A stretch of DNA of 64,000 nt from Pseudophaeomoniella oleicola. Lineage: Eukaryota; Ascomycota; Eurotiomycetes; Phaeomoniellales; Phaeomoniellaceae. The notes below the pieces were generated by a model, which made no database searches, had not been told where the DNA came from, and saw only the letters and a list, made by a program, of their open reading frames with translations. Position numbers and translations under genes: made by a program. How positions within the stretch are numbered: the stretch's first letter is position 1; every line of letters starts with the position of its first letter. The stretch spans positions 496,001 through 560,000 of the forward strand of contig QWDQ01000005.1 of NCBI GenBank assembly GCA_003868215.1, in the 5' to 3' direction. Shown one piece after another: positions 32,505 through 43,654 of this stretch.

Positions 32505-33695
32505 ATGTCAGCAAAAATAGAAAAGACCATAGCAAGGCAAAAAGAAAAGTACTCAAGATGCAAAACCCGTCTTTCAGGTGTAATCCCAAAGTGCTAACGA
32601 AGTACAGGATCGCCGAAGGAAATTATTATGAAGCGCATCAGCAGCTCAGAGTTATTGCCTCACGGTATCTGAAGACACCAAACACATTTGCAAATGCGGC
32701 GGACATACTGTCGGGAGGTGCCAAAGCGCTCCTGCAAGCAGGCCAGGGAGGCAGCGGAGGCGACCTGGCGCTCATGCTTGTGAACGATGTCTATATGAAA
32801 GGCGAATGGGAGGTCAACGGCGCGAACAAGAAGCGGCTCTTCGAGATCCTGGCGGCGTTTCCCCACGAGGAACCGACAAGAAAACGCTTTGTGCAGGAGT
32901 TGGTAGGCTGGAGTGCGAGATTTGGTGAAGTGGAAACGGGAGATCCTGAAGTTCACCATGTGATAGGGTCGTTGTTTGCGACAGGTACGGTTCTTGCTTT
33001 CTATCTCCAGTCAACTAGGAGCCTATCTGGCGAATACTAACTGCAGGCGCTCTGCAGAGAAAAGCACATACGAGGCCGAACGCCACCTCATTCTCGGAAC
33101 CTCATCCTCTCCGGTCCCGCTAAGCAATCTGACCTACGAATGGTACACTTCCGACTCTCCACACACCGCCGCCCTCTACTGCTCCCGCGCCGTCTTCCCC
33201 TACCTCCTCGTCGGCAACCTATCTTCCGCCAACAAAGCCTACAGCACGTTCACCTCGCTCCTCACCTCCAAAAACCCCTCCCTCTTCACCCAGTCCGTCA
33301 GCTCCTCCAAATCCGACATGCGCGTCTTCCCCTCTCTACCTCTCCTCAACTTCCTCGGCCTGTTGCTTCTGAGCTGCCAAAAGGGCCAGCGCTCGCTCTT
33401 CACCGACCTCGCCAAACACTATCAGAGCCACCTGAAGGAGCAGGAGATCGGCGAGACGTGGGGCTGGACCGAGGCGCTCGCGAACATCGGAGAGATATGG
33501 TTCGGTATCCGCATCCCGAGGCAAGGTGGGAATCCTCTATTCGATATGATGGGCAGTATGTTATTCGGCGGCGGCGGCGGTGGTGGTGGTGGTGGTGCTG
33601 CTGCTGCTTCTCCTCAGATTTCCGGGAGATCAAGTACACCGAAACCACAAGCACCGAAGAAGGTCGAAGCACCACCTACGATGGACTTGGACTAG
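32505..33695 (+). CDS. GET4: GET complex subunit Get4
   Basis: Three exons, 32505-32548, 32608-32984 and 33058-33695, with introns of 59 and 73 nt, give 352 residues. Role: with Get5 it bridges Sgt2 and Get3 and hands tail-anchored proteins to the ER insertion route. Seen: the family N-terminal helices (ARQKEKIAEGNYYEAHQQLR, SRYLKTPNTFANA), LLQAGQGGSGGDLAL, TGDPEVHHVIGSLFA, then STYEAERHLILGT and EWYTSDSPHTAALYCSRAVF, all typical of DUF410/Get4. Splicing in exon 1 is decided by the need to join KEK to IAEGNYY, which a nearer donor would not give. In intron 2 the first AG after the branch site breaks the frame and the second restores it. The C-terminus carries a run of ten Gly and four Ala, encoded by a GGN repeat, which is longer than usual. 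Confidence 0.93.
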
Positions 33696-33930
33696 AGAAG
33701 AAGAGGGACAAGTCCAAAGAGTTGAGCTCTGAATTCTCCAAAAAAAAGGTCCGACACTCAAACTACTTGCATACTTACTACCTCTTACATCCTTCTTTGT
33801 ACAAATGTGCCATCCTCAAAAACAACGACGCCTCAATGATACCACTCTTCTGGATGAAGCTCCTATGATTATGTATATATATATATACCCTCCCCTCCTC
33901 TCCCCTCCTCTCCTTTTTCTCATACCTAAA

Positions 33931-33973
33931 TCTCCCTCCCTCTCTCCCTCCCTCTCTCCCTCCCTCTCTCCCT
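33931..33973 (+). repeat. Period-12 CT minisatellite
   Basis: About three and a half copies of the 12-nt unit TCCCTCCCTCTC. It lies 240 bp after the GET4 stop. Confidence 0.85.
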
Positions 33974-34192
33974 ATTTCCCATTCCTCCTTTTCCTTTTTC
34001 CCCAATATCGACGCACCATTCTTTCCCCCCAGCCAGCCAGCCAGATCGATCCTTGTAGAACGAAACAACCTTCCTACTGGACTGGACTGGACTCCCGTTG
34101 TGCAATCGAATGAATTTCTTCACTACTTACTGCTGTCAACATTATGGAAAGACGAAAATGTAGATTGGAAATCGAAGGAGAGAAGAGAAAAA

Positions 34193-34213
34193 GGGAAGGG
34201 AAGGGAAGGGAAG
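34193..34213 (+). repeat. AAGGG pentanucleotide repeat
   Basis: Four consecutive AAGGG-type units form a short purine microsatellite. Confidence 0.75.
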
Positions 34214-35164
34214 GAATAGGATCAAGGGCGCTCGCTGCTGGGGGGTAGGGTTTTGAGAGAGAGAGAGGGGGCTCCGTATGGGGATAGATTGGTATGCAGT
34301 GTTTTTGTGCAGTTGGATTAATGATGAAAGATTAGGTAATTTACGTAGGTAAATAGGTAGGAAGTAAGAAGAGCGGTGGTTTTTCTTGGTTGGGTGGCTT
34401 TCTTATAAATATTTTCGTTTCCCTCTTTTTCATCTTCTTTGGGATAACATTGGGATTCTGTAGTGTCTGCTCCGTCAAAGTACTACATACTTGGTATACA
34501 AAAGTGAGGGGCTTTTCTTTCTTCTTTCCTTTTCATTCGCGGAGTAGAGTAGTTTTGAGAAGCGGGTGCCGGATGTATTCTAGTACGATGTACGTATGGT
34601 CCAGAGGCGGGTGATAAACAGACAGACTGTTGGACGAGCGGGATGGCTATCTTGCGTAGGTTGTCAACAGGCAGTGATACGGGACTGATGGGAACGTTGG
34701 CGGGATTGGTAGTAGGATATGTAGACGTGGGATCATGTCTGGGGTGATATGAAGAGACATACTTCCACCGTCGAATGGATAGGAGGTCGTGCAGATAACT
34801 TTGTTCCGTGGGAGAGGAGCTGGTGGTCATGAAGGCCCGTGGAGATATGGATTGATGGCCCTAGGTGCTGATATAGGCCTTAGATTCAGAGATTCCGTTC
34901 TCGTCCAATGGTTTGGACTCGACCAATGTGAACTAGGTCCACGGAAACTGTGGTGATGAACGCGGAAGATTAATTGGATCCCAGTTCCTCCGATCCAGGA
35001 GGGTGAAGTACCTATTGAATCGTGCATCCTCCACCATCACTGATATCCATAGGAGAGTGGCCGGCCGGTTTCGACAGGTCGAATAATGATTGAAATGAGC
35101 ATCTTGCATCTGGCCTGATTGGACAGATGTACGTTCTAAGCATCCATGTCCACCCTCAAGCCCT

Positions 35165-35947
35165 TCATCTTGCGTCAAATTCGGTGTCCACCTCCTCGTC
35201 CCCATACATCCACCCCTCCTCCTCGAGCCTATGCACTTTCCTCTTCAGGCTCTCCCTCAGGAGTTCCATGACCTCTTCCATATCCGGGCCCAGCGTCGTT
35301 CCATAGCCAAAGCCACCAGCACCAGCGTGATGTCTTCCCTTCGTGCGTGCTCGGTACATCATTTCCACTAATGACTTTTCGATGCGCGCTTTATCTTCTG
35401 ATTCGCGGTACAGATCTGACGTAGGGTGGTGATGGGCATCAGCGGTTAGGAAATCGGATTGTGAACCGTTTGGGTTTACGGAATGGTTATCCGCTGATGA
35501 GGAGGACTGTTGGGAATGGGAATAGGGTAGATGTGACGGAAGAAGTGGTAGTTGGGGTAGGCCGACTGGTAAGTTGGTATGAGGGTCGATGGGGACGATC
35601 TCGTTGGAGGTTGGTGGTTGCTGGATCGCAGGCAGTTTGTTTGACGGGCCAGAAGGGAACAGAGAGTCTGGAGAGCGGGACGGTGCAAGCCTGCTCTGAG
35701 ATCGTGAAGACGCGGGCCTGGAGGCTGTCGTTCGAGAGGAACCAGGTCTACTAGGTGCTGTTGCGCCGCCGTAGCTCATGGTTGCAGTTGTTGCGGTCGA
35801 GGAGGTTGAAGTAGATGAGGCAGGACGCCGTGAGAGATGCGCATGAAACAGGTTTCGTCGTACAGAGGAGGTCGAGGCATTGATCATAGGTGGGGGGTTT
35901 GCGGAGGAGTTCGTCGCTAAGGACGCTGTCGTGCCATGAACAGGCAT
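35165..35947 (-). CDS. Small Ser-rich fungal protein of unknown function
   Basis: A single exon of 260 residues. Seen: an N-terminal two thirds rich in Ser, Thr, Pro and Ala without hydrophobic segments, then an ordered-looking C-terminus of about 80 residues with DKARIEKSLVEMMYRARTKG, a Gly-rich turn, and EEVMELLRESLKRKVHRLEE ending in EGWMYGDEE. Alternating acidic and basic helical faces suggest a short coiled coil or protein-binding helix pair. I recognise no domain and no pathway. The first ATG is used; another at about residue 57 (MSYGG) is possible. It shares a 492-bp divergent promoter with the nitronate monooxygenase-like gene. Confidence 0.7.
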   Translation of the reverse strand: MPVHGTTASLATNSSANPPPMINASTSSVRRNLFHAHLSRRPASSTSTSSTATTATMSYGGATAPSRPGSSRTTASRPASSRSQSRLAPSRSPDSLFPSGPSNKLPAIQQPPTSNEIVPIDPHTNLPVGLPQLPLLPSHLPYSHSQQSSSSADNHSVNPNGSQSDFLTADAHHHPTSDLYRESEDKARIEKSLVEMMYRARTKGRHHAGAGGFGYGTTLGPDMEEVMELLRESLKRKVHRLEEEGWMYGDEEVDTEFDAR

Positions 35948-36439
35948 GTTTGCGAATACTATTTGCGTCCGGAGTACTAGCTCATGGAGTTGTATACCAA
36001 ATCGCTGGACTCTGTAAACTAGACTTGTTATACTCCCCTGTAAATGTAATGTATGCCTGGCGACTCTCGCACTGGCTCGCTGGGCGTACGTTTACAGCAA
36101 GGTTATAGGGCAGTCAGATTGGACTAAGTGTATTGACGTTAGAACCCACCCAAACATTGTCCTGGGAGAAGGGATGGACGATCAAATCTAATCCGGAAAA
36201 TTGTCAACACAATCGACAACGCACATGGCGGGACTTCACTCCGCAGTAACGCATTTACTTATGACCTCGGTCGTGCATTTCCACGGAGTAAATTTTCTGT
36301 ATCGACTTGATTCATAGGTCACGGTATCTAACTGCATGCGTGATTTCGATCATACCAGTACCTGGACGACTGACTTCACTTGTAGTCAACACTCATCATG
36401 GCCATGAGATTACTCTGTTGAATATATTACACAAGCGAA
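35948..36439. other. Divergent promoter, unknown gene / nitronate monooxygenase-like gene
   Basis: 492 bp between two divergent start codons. No repeats or clear motifs are seen. Confidence 0.5.
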
Positions 36440-37495
36440 ATGTCATTCCACATCTTATCTCAGTCCTATCCATGGACCACAAAGCCTCTGATTGCTTCAG
36501 CGCCTATGCTCCGCATCGCTCTGGCCCCGTTGGCCGTTGCAGTCTCGCGAGCTGGTGGTCTCGGCTTCCTGGCCGGCGGCTTCGACATCACTGAGTTAGC
36601 ATCCCAGCTTTCTGAAGCTTCGAGGTTGCTGTCCGACTGCTCACCATCTGTCGAGATTGGTGATAGCAGTGTTCTGCCCATTGGAGTGGGCTTTCTCAAC
36701 TGGGGAGCAAATCTGGAACAGAGCTTGCTTATACTAGAGAAGTTCACGGTCTCTGCAGTATGGCTATATGCACCATACAAGATGGAAGATCTCCGACCGT
36801 GGAGTGAAGGTGTAAGAAGAGTCAGTGGTGGAAGAACAAAAGTCTGGGTGCAGGTGGGAAACGTTGAATTGGCCTTGAAAGCTGTTGAGGTATGTAAGCC
36901 AGACGTGATAGTTGTACAAGGTAACGATGCCGGTGGCCACGGGCTTGCTCAAGGGGCAGGTATTGTCACCTTGTTGCCAGAGGTAATTGATACGTTCTCA
37001 GAAAAAGGTATCGATGTCCCTGTGGTTGCTGCAGGCGGCATCGTGGATGGCAGAGGGGTAGCGGCTTGCTTGGTCTTGGGAGCCGCAGGATGCGCTATGG
37101 GCACAAGATTTCTAGTATCAGAAGAGGCGGAGGTAAAAGACGGATATAGGAGAGAGGTGATTAGGGCTACCGATGGAGGCAGAACTACTGTTCGGACAAC
37201 TGTCTATGACCATATTCGCGGTATTCATGACTGGCCCAAAGAGTACAATGGAAGAGGGGTCATCAATGAGAGTTATCAAGACGCAGTCACCGGAATGGAC
37301 CCCGAAGAGAACACCCGGCTGTACGATGAGGCGCTGACGAAAGGAGATGAGGGTTGGGGCCCTAGTGGCAGGCTTTGTACTTACGCGGGCACAGGCGTTG
37401 GCCTTGTCAAAATTGCGTCAACAGCGGGAGAAATAGTCAAAGAGGTCACGTTTGGTGCCAAAGCAAGTCTTGAAAACATAGTGGGGGCCATGTGA
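36440..37495 (+). CDS. Nitronate monooxygenase-like FMN enzyme (2-nitropropane dioxygenase family)
   Basis: A single exon of 351 residues forming a TIM barrel. Role by family: FMN-dependent oxidation of alkyl nitronates, detoxifying compounds such as propionate-3-nitronate. Seen: PLIASAPMLRIALAPLAVAV near the start, AGGLGFLAGGF, VVQGNDAGGHG (the flavin-phosphate and catalytic His region, residues about 159-169), VPVVAAGGIVDGRGVAACL and LGAAGCAMGTRFL, all diagnostic of the family. Length and order match fungal class members. The start is chosen at the first ATG of the frame, which leaves a short leader before the barrel. It is convergent with the Laa2-like gene, only 67 bp between stop codons, so the 3' UTRs probably overlap. 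The physiological substrate is not known. Confidence 0.9.
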   Translation: MSFHILSQSYPWTTKPLIASAPMLRIALAPLAVAVSRAGGLGFLAGGFDITELASQLSEASRLLSDCSPSVEIGDSSVLPIGVGFLNWGANLEQSLLILEKFTVSAVWLYAPYKMEDLRPWSEGVRRVSGGRTKVWVQVGNVELALKAVEVCKPDVIVVQGNDAGGHGLAQGAGIVTLLPEVIDTFSEKGIDVPVVAAGGIVDGRGVAACLVLGAAGCAMGTRFLVSEEAEVKDGYRREVIRATDGGRTTVRTTVYDHIRGIHDWPKEYNGRGVINESYQDAVTGMDPEENTRLYDEALTKGDEGWGPSGRLCTYAGTGVGLVKIASTAGEIVKEVTFGAKASLENIVGAM

Positions 37496-37562
37496 GCTAT
37501 GTCTAGCACATATCAAGCAGGGGATGATAGACAGCTTCATGAGATAGTAGATCTATTCCGGG

Positions 37563-39342
37563 CTATTTCCTCACCCGCCGGGCGTGCCGGACAAGATTTT
37601 CTATCACACCCTCGAAGGCTTCTTTCTCAGCTCGAGCCATATCTCGTCTTTTCAGCCAGTATTCAAGGACCTCACTGGTCTTTCCCGTCACTTCTTCGAG
37701 TTCGGAGATGTGAATCTTAAGCTCCTCGTCAGTAAAGCCATCTAGTTTTTCGTCGGTCGTTGCATATAATCGCTTGACTGCGGTTAAATCGAGCTCTGGT
37801 GGTGGTTCTGGACCTTTTCTGCCGCCTTTTCGTCGTGATTTCGAAGCTGAACGCTGAGAGTCTACTGACTGACTGGAATCATTTGCCTCTTTCTTCAGCC
37901 GCGCAACTGAGCCTACAGCTTTGTCGGATTCAGACTTTCGCGGACTGTCGAGATTGATATCCGGCAATACCAATTTCTTCTGCTTAGATGGAGGTAATAT
38001 TTCATCCAGGTCGACGGGCACTCCGAGACTGACGAGGAAGAGTCTTCGTATCCTCGACCTTGTCCAGTTTGGAGGCTGCAGGGGAGGCGGTGTTATAAGC
38101 TGTTTCCATAATGAACGTGATCTTTCGGACGGAAATATGGGTGATGAGTCTGTTATGGGTTCTGGGATAGGTACGGAGTCTAGATCGGTCGTGCTGGGGA
38201 ATAAGGCATCTAGGTGCGACGATAATGCAGCTTGCAATTCCGGGAAACTCTGCATATCTGCATAATCGATTAAAGGCTGATTATGATGTGCATTAGCAAC
38301 GCCATCGAACCCATGATCATAGCAATATTGGCTTACATAGGAAATAAAAGGAGTGGCAGGAGCTGGTGTAGGAGGTCCAGGCTGTTCTTCAAAAGAAGTT
38401 TCCTCGAATTCATCGCCAAAATCGCCGAAGTCTTCTCCTTGCTCCCCTTCTTCAAAGTCATCAAAATCGTCTCCGAAACCGTCATCTTCCCCTGCCTCAT
38501 TTCCACCACCAGCTTCACTTGTTAACGTAGATTTCCGCCGGACGTGGGACCGATGCTCGGATCTATTTAAATCACTAGTTGGCGAACCTGACCATGTCAA
38601 TGGTCCTCCTGAGGGAACCTCTGGGGTCTAATGCTTACTGGGAACATCGCCTGCTATCTCCACTTTATCTGGAGTCGCGTCTTGCTGCCGCATCTCAGCA
38701 GCCACTGTACCTTCCTCCTCTCCATAAGCTGGTTCTGCATCTACTCTGGTGACCTTCGTCTCGGGTATGGGCAAATTTCCCGGAGTGCCAGCACTCGTGG
38801 AATCCTCTTGTGAATTTGGGGATTCGCTAACCGATACTCTCCTCACCACATCAGGCGTAGCATCTGCTCTTCTTTTCTCCCATGCTTCAGTACCAGGAAC
38901 GTCACCATGGCTTGGGCTTGAAGGGTCGACTTTCTCGACAATGGTCTGAGGAACTGGTGTACCACCAGGAGTTAGTGGTCGACTATTCGCAGATGAGGCA
39001 CGTCTGCTGGATTGACCCTCGGGAACCACCTCGATCTCATCTGGAACAGCATCTTGTCTCCTTTGTTCATATGCTGGTGTTCCAGGTACTTCGCCATGAC
39101 TTGGCTCTGTGTCTATTCGCTCTACTCGTGTAGTCGGGATAGGAGATGCAGACGTCGGCGGGTAGCGTCCTTCGGAAGCATCAGAGAAGTGCTCTTCCTC
39201 TCCATCTGAGGGTTCTAGAATCAATGTGAGTGCAGGTGGAAATCCAGTTAGGAACGTTCATACCCAGTTGATGTGTCCCTGGATCATGGAGCTCAGTACT
39301 GCGCCGAGGGATATTGAGAGCGTCTGTAGACTGATCTGCCAT
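37563..39342 (-). CDS. Laa2/DUF5102-like acidic protein (probable AP-1 clathrin adaptor accessory)
   Basis: Three exons, 39342-39264, 39214-38639 and 38587-37563, give 559 residues. Introns are 49 and 51 nt; the second is a multiple of three but contains an in-frame TAG, so splicing is needed for the full protein. Seen: an N-terminal region with three copies of a motif (HGEVPGT...DAVPDEIE and variants) at residues 51-88, 113-150 and 175-212, spaced exactly 62 residues apart; then an acidic-Phe stretch (FGDDFDDFEEG, FGDFGDEFEE), which is the kind of peptide that binds adaptor ear domains; then a helical domain with ITPPPLQPPNWTRSRIRRLFL, LGVPVDLDEILP and a C-terminal coiled coil. These are features of fungal DUF5102 proteins, the family of yeast Laa2. 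The assignment is by pattern, not alignment. Confidence 0.78.
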
Positions 39343-39775
39343 AACAAAAGAGTATGACTTCCTCTACAGAACTCCTCAACGTATTCAGATTCGGGAAGAG
39401 AACAAGGTGTTGAGACTTGAGTTGCTAGGTAGAATGTAGTGTAAATGTAGCCTCACGGGAATCCCCAGATCAGACGTGAGCTTGACCCAAATCATTTCTC
39501 CGCATCCAGTGCTTCGCGGGACCTTAGGCGCGTCTACCAAAAGTTTCCTTGCAATAGCTTCACCATCGTATGTATTCGTTGTACTTCCCAACACTACCAT
39601 ATCTCAAACACATCGAAACTTGGAAGAGTCTATAACGTTCTGGGATTTCCTGCAATTCGGCATCCCGAATATGATCTGCCATTGAAATCGCTTTTCACTA
39701 CTTTGATTCACGACACCCGAACTTACCAAGAGCCCATATCAAGCATCTGATATCCTTTCCGCAGTCTCAGTCAAC
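39343..39775. other. Divergent promoter, Laa2-like / NSP1
   Basis: 433 bp between divergent start codons. No clear motif is seen. Confidence 0.5.
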
Positions 39776-41933
39776 ATGTCCGAGCCTCCAAAGTCCAGCT
39801 TTGGGTCCACCCCAAACTCGAGTGCAGGGGCTTCTTCCAATTTGTTTGGAAACGCCACCGGAGGCTCTCAATTGTTTGGATCGACGTCGGCTGCGCCCTC
39901 TGGTGGTGGTCTCTTCGGCAACACTGGCGCCTCTGGAAATACTGGCGCAACGCCTACATTCGGCTTTGGTGGTCTTGGAAAGAAACCAGAAGAGAACAAA
40001 GACGCTTCGAAGACTCCATCATTTAGTTTTGGGACTCCGGCTAAGACGTCAGCACCGTCAGGACCATCTCTCTTTGGCGGCGCAGGTAGCTCAAACACCA
40101 GCTCTGCGCCGTTTGGCTCGACTACACCAGCACCGACAAGTACTTCTACAGGCTTTAGCTTCGGATCCACGACGCCAGCAGGCCCTCCTCCGTCGACCTC
40201 GACAGGTAGTGGCTCTGGACCAACTCTATTCGGCAATCTTGGTGGTCAGAAACCTGCTACTGGTCCTTCTCTCTTCGGTCAAAAGCCAAGTGAAGCACCA
40301 ACAACTTCATCTGTCGCTCCCAGTGGACCCCTTTTTGGAAATACTGGATCAAGTGGCACCAGTGGTTCGAACCTGTTCGGACAACCCACAGGATCCTCTG
40401 GTGCCCCAACCCCGTCATTCTTCGGCGGCCCGGCGAAGAGCAATGAGGCACCAAAGCCTGCCGAAGCACCCAAACCTGCAGCTTCCCCAAACCTTTTTGG
40501 GAACCTGGGATCAGCATCTTCTGCTGCACCAAATCCATCAGCTACGACCACTGCACCATCAACAAGCCAGCCAACGTCCACACTTTTCGGCGCCAAACCA
40601 TCCGACACACCAAAGGCTACCCCGTCTTTCAACTTCGGCAAATCAGCCACAACCTCAAATGACGACAAGCCTACAGAAGCCCCCAAACCGGCATTTTCTG
40701 GGTTTACACCATCCACTTCCGCCACGCCTTCTACCTCGTCTACTGCTCCCTCTAGCAATCTTTTTGGTAATAACAACAAGCCCAGTGCAGCTCCATCCTC
40801 TTCAGCCCCTGCTCCTTCTAGTACTCTCTTTTCCGGCCTTGGACAGCCAGCGGCAACATCTGCACCGTCCGCCTCAGCTGCGACGACATCTGCTAACCCA
40901 GGCTCGAACCTTTTTGGGCAGTCCAGCTCAGCTGCTCCAACATCAACAACGTCAGCTGCTTCTGCTCCCAGTCTCTTCACTTCGAAGCCATCTGCATCAA
41001 CTAGTACAGACAATGCGAGCAAGCCTGCACCGTCTTCAGCGCCTTCAGCCAATACCACCTTAAATGCCAGTGGAGCTCCTCCGGCAGCTAACCTTAATGC
41101 CTCTACTACTGGCCCTCTACCACCCTCGCAATCCCGTCTTAAAAATAAAACCATGGACGAGATCATTACACGGTGGGCTACGGACCTGACAAAGTACCAA
41201 AAGGAATTCCAGGCACAAGCCGAACAGGTTGCGGCCTGGGATCAGCTGCTGGTTGACAACATGGCAAAGATATCAAAGTTATATGTTGCCACCGCAACAG
41301 CTGAGAAACAGACCTCAAGCGTCGAAATGCAGTTGACTGCTGTAGAGAACCAGCAAGAAGAGTTGAGTAGTTGGTTAGACAGATACGAAAGAGAAGTGGA
41401 TGATATGATGGGCAAAGGTATTGGAGGTGATGGAGGTCTACAAGGAGTTGATCAAGAGCGAGAGAGAACGTATGTGTACCACTTCCAGTCTCTGAACGCG
41501 ATACTGATCTGGATACACAGATACAAATTAGCCGAGAAGCTCTCAGACAGGCTCGAAGACATGGGCAAAGATCTTACCACCATGATCGAGGATATCAACA
41601 CGGCAAGTGCGTCCTTGTCGAAGCAAACCAAATCAGATGAACCTGTAAGTCTACTAGCGCTTTGTTATCCTTCTTGCTCGACTGCGAGAGAGATACTAAT
41701 CACACCAATCTTATCATCAGATCTCCCAAATCGTCAAAATTCTGAATTCCCACCTCTCTCAACTCCAAGCCATCGACCAGGGCACACAGGGACTCCAGGC
41801 CAAGATTGCATTGGCGCAAAAGTCCGGCAGGGAGATGGGCGGATATGGAAACGGTTATGCTGGATACGGCAGTCGCGGAGACCAAGGCGGTGCAGTTGAC
41901 GACTTTTATAGAAGTTATATGGGAAGACGATGA
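39776..41933 (+). CDS. NSP1: Nucleoporin Nsp1 (FG nucleoporin)
   Basis: Three exons are inferred, 39776-41469, 41521-41644 and 41721-41933, giving 676 residues. Role: central-channel nucleoporin of the Nsp1-Nup57-Nup49 and Nup82 subcomplexes. Seen: about 440 residues of Ser/Thr/Ala/Pro-rich sequence with dozens of LFG, FGS and FGG repeats and no charged domains, then the conserved coiled-coil domain from about residue 455 (MDEIITRWATDLTKYQKEF, AWDQLLVDNMAKISKLY, QEELSSWLDRYEREVDD) ending with a Gly/Tyr-rich tail. The first intron (41470-41520) is 51 nt, a multiple of three and free of stops, so a plain frame reads through it and adds 17 foreign residues between ERERT and YKLAEKL. Splicing there restores the family sequence. 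Confidence 0.93.
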
Positions 41934-42781
41934 ATGAATGAATGAACGGGTCCGTATTAGACAACCCTTCAGGAGGAAGGGCATACAGGCATAGCATACT
42001 GCTTTCTCGTTTATTTGGGGACTCAAAAGAGCTCACTCTTGCACCAGACGCCAAAAAAAGAACACATTATTGGCTTGATACTATATGCTTCTCCGTGGGT
42101 TGGGACAAAGGAGAGTAGGACGGTGGTGGTGTACACACAAGGGTAAGATGTTCGACTTGGGAGACGGGGCGTTCTTTCTTTGTCAGGCTGTTTGAAAGCA
42201 GGAATACGATGAGAGAATTAGAACGCGATCTTCATGCATTCTGTGTTTCAATCGTCGATATCTTCCATGTTAGACGTCACAGCGTCTCGTAGGATCCTGG
42301 TTTATTCGCTCACTTGGCTGGTCATTGCTCTCTACCGATGTGCCATTGTTCACCTTGACCTAACGTTGTCGTCTCTACTGGTGGAGAGTTCAGAAGCAAG
42401 ATAGATCAAAAAACAGACAGAAGTCTGGCATCTTATTTTGTCATATTTGATTCCTTCCATCATAAAATCACATTTGTACATAAAAGAAGGCTTGTCCCGT
42501 CGTTGGGGTAGGGCGGAAGACTGGCCCTTTTTCTTCCTATGCTATAATGACGAAAATCGATTGTTGAAAATAAATAAAGGAAAGCCATGTGCTCAAACAT
42601 TTATCTGATCAAGTATGACCTATGGCGGGCCATTTCATTCTCTTCGGTCACCTGTCTCTCTCTCCTTCATATCTCGACGCTATTCAAGATGTTCATTTGA
42701 ATGTGGTTTGTTTAGGTGACATGAATTGATACGGCAATAGGAAAGAGAGAAGCGGGATCAGGGTCCAATGGAGCGAGACGT
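41934..42781. other. Convergent 3' region, NSP1 / IF1
   Basis: Both 3' UTRs. AATAAATAAA near 42569 on the plus strand is a possible NSP1 polyadenylation signal. No gene is seen. Confidence 0.5.
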
Positions 42782-43447
42782 TTAGTTGTGTTCACCGCCT
42801 TGGTCCTTGGTGAGTTCATCAATGTGCTTGTCGAGTTCGTCAAGGTGCTTTCTTTGGTCTTGAAGCTTCTTCTTGAGGGTCATAAGTCTGTCAGGACAGA
42901 AGATGGTTAGCATTGGCTTCGCTTGATCATTTTGAGGACTCCTTAAAGGCGCCAGAAGCTTGATGTCATTTGACGCAAGAATCGTGCGGAGAGAACGAAA
43001 TTTGGTTGAGCTGCCAGGATGTATGACGGCGACCTTGATGGTAATGCCGTAAATGAGGCGCGGATGAGTGCTAATAAAAAGAGAAATGTCTACGAGTTGG
43101 ACGTACTTTGCTCGTTCTTGCTCCTTGATGTATCTTAGTTCTTCCGAGGCTTCGCGCTTGGTGAAAGCATCACTGTTGAAGAGAATTCGGAATTAGTCGG
43201 AAACATTTCCATTGTACAATGTAAGCATTTCAACGACACGATTGCGAACCCTAGGTTCGCGGTTCGCCCCCGATATCGATGAGGTCGCCTACGGAATGAT
43301 GGAGCAGATAACGTACCCAGCAGCTTGACCTCCAGCACGAGGAGCTCCAGTATCACCCTCGGCAGCACGAATAGGTGCCATTGAGAAGGATCTTCTTGGA
43401 ACTGTGGTGTTCACTCTTGCGAGTCTGATGGAAGATTGGCGAAGCAT
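42782..43447 (-). CDS. INH1: Mitochondrial F1-ATPase inhibitor IF1
   Basis: Three exons, 43447-43317, 43172-43107 and 42887-42782, with introns of 144 and 219 nt, give 100 residues. Role: blocks ATP hydrolysis by F1F0 ATP synthase when the matrix acidifies. Seen: an Arg/Ser-rich mitochondrial presequence (LARVNTTVPRRSFSMAPIRAA), then GDTGAPRAGGQ and the inhibitory helix DAFTKREASEELRYIKEQE, then a long charged coiled coil (LMTLKKKLQDQRKHLDELDK) with a His-containing stretch that could sense pH. Length and order match fungal IF1. An in-frame upstream ATG (43627) would add 60 residues; the shorter start is preferred because a good presequence begins there. Introns are long for this window. Confidence 0.92.
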
Positions 43448-43642
43448 TTTGTTAAAGATGGAGGTGGTAACAGAAGGATGATGAGTAGAGAGTTGGTTGA
43501 TCACAGAAAGTATGGAGGAGTTGCGTTGCTTTAGAAGGCTAGTTGTAATTGGTAAAGGTAGCTTTGGAGAGCTTTGCGGGAGAGTTTGGTGGAGGAGAGG
43601 GAAGCGAGCAGGTTGGAGTAGCGTCATCGAAGTCTATTTTAC

Positions 43643-43654
43643 TACTACGTAGTA
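43643..43654. repeat. TACTACGTAGTA palindrome, copy 3
   Basis: A perfect 12-bp site 196 bp upstream of the IF1 ATG, followed at once by CGTGGTACCGTAC. Confidence 0.9.

Larger units (their letters stand above)
33696..35164. other. Convergent intergenic region rich in CT and GGGAA repeats
   Basis: It lies between the 3' ends of GET4 and the next minus-strand gene. It holds a period-12 CT tract (33931-33973) and an AAGGG pentamer run (34193-34213). No credible gene is seen. Confidence 0.55.

Noticed and set aside
33041-33057. Earlier AG (after CTAACTGC) as the acceptor of GET4 intron 2
   Set aside because: It shifts the frame and destroys the conserved STYEAERHLILGT block; the second AG keeps it.
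40279-41166. 295-codon minus-strand frame
   Set aside because: Complement of the FG-repeat region of NSP1, with only low-complexity Ala/Asp/Gly sequence.
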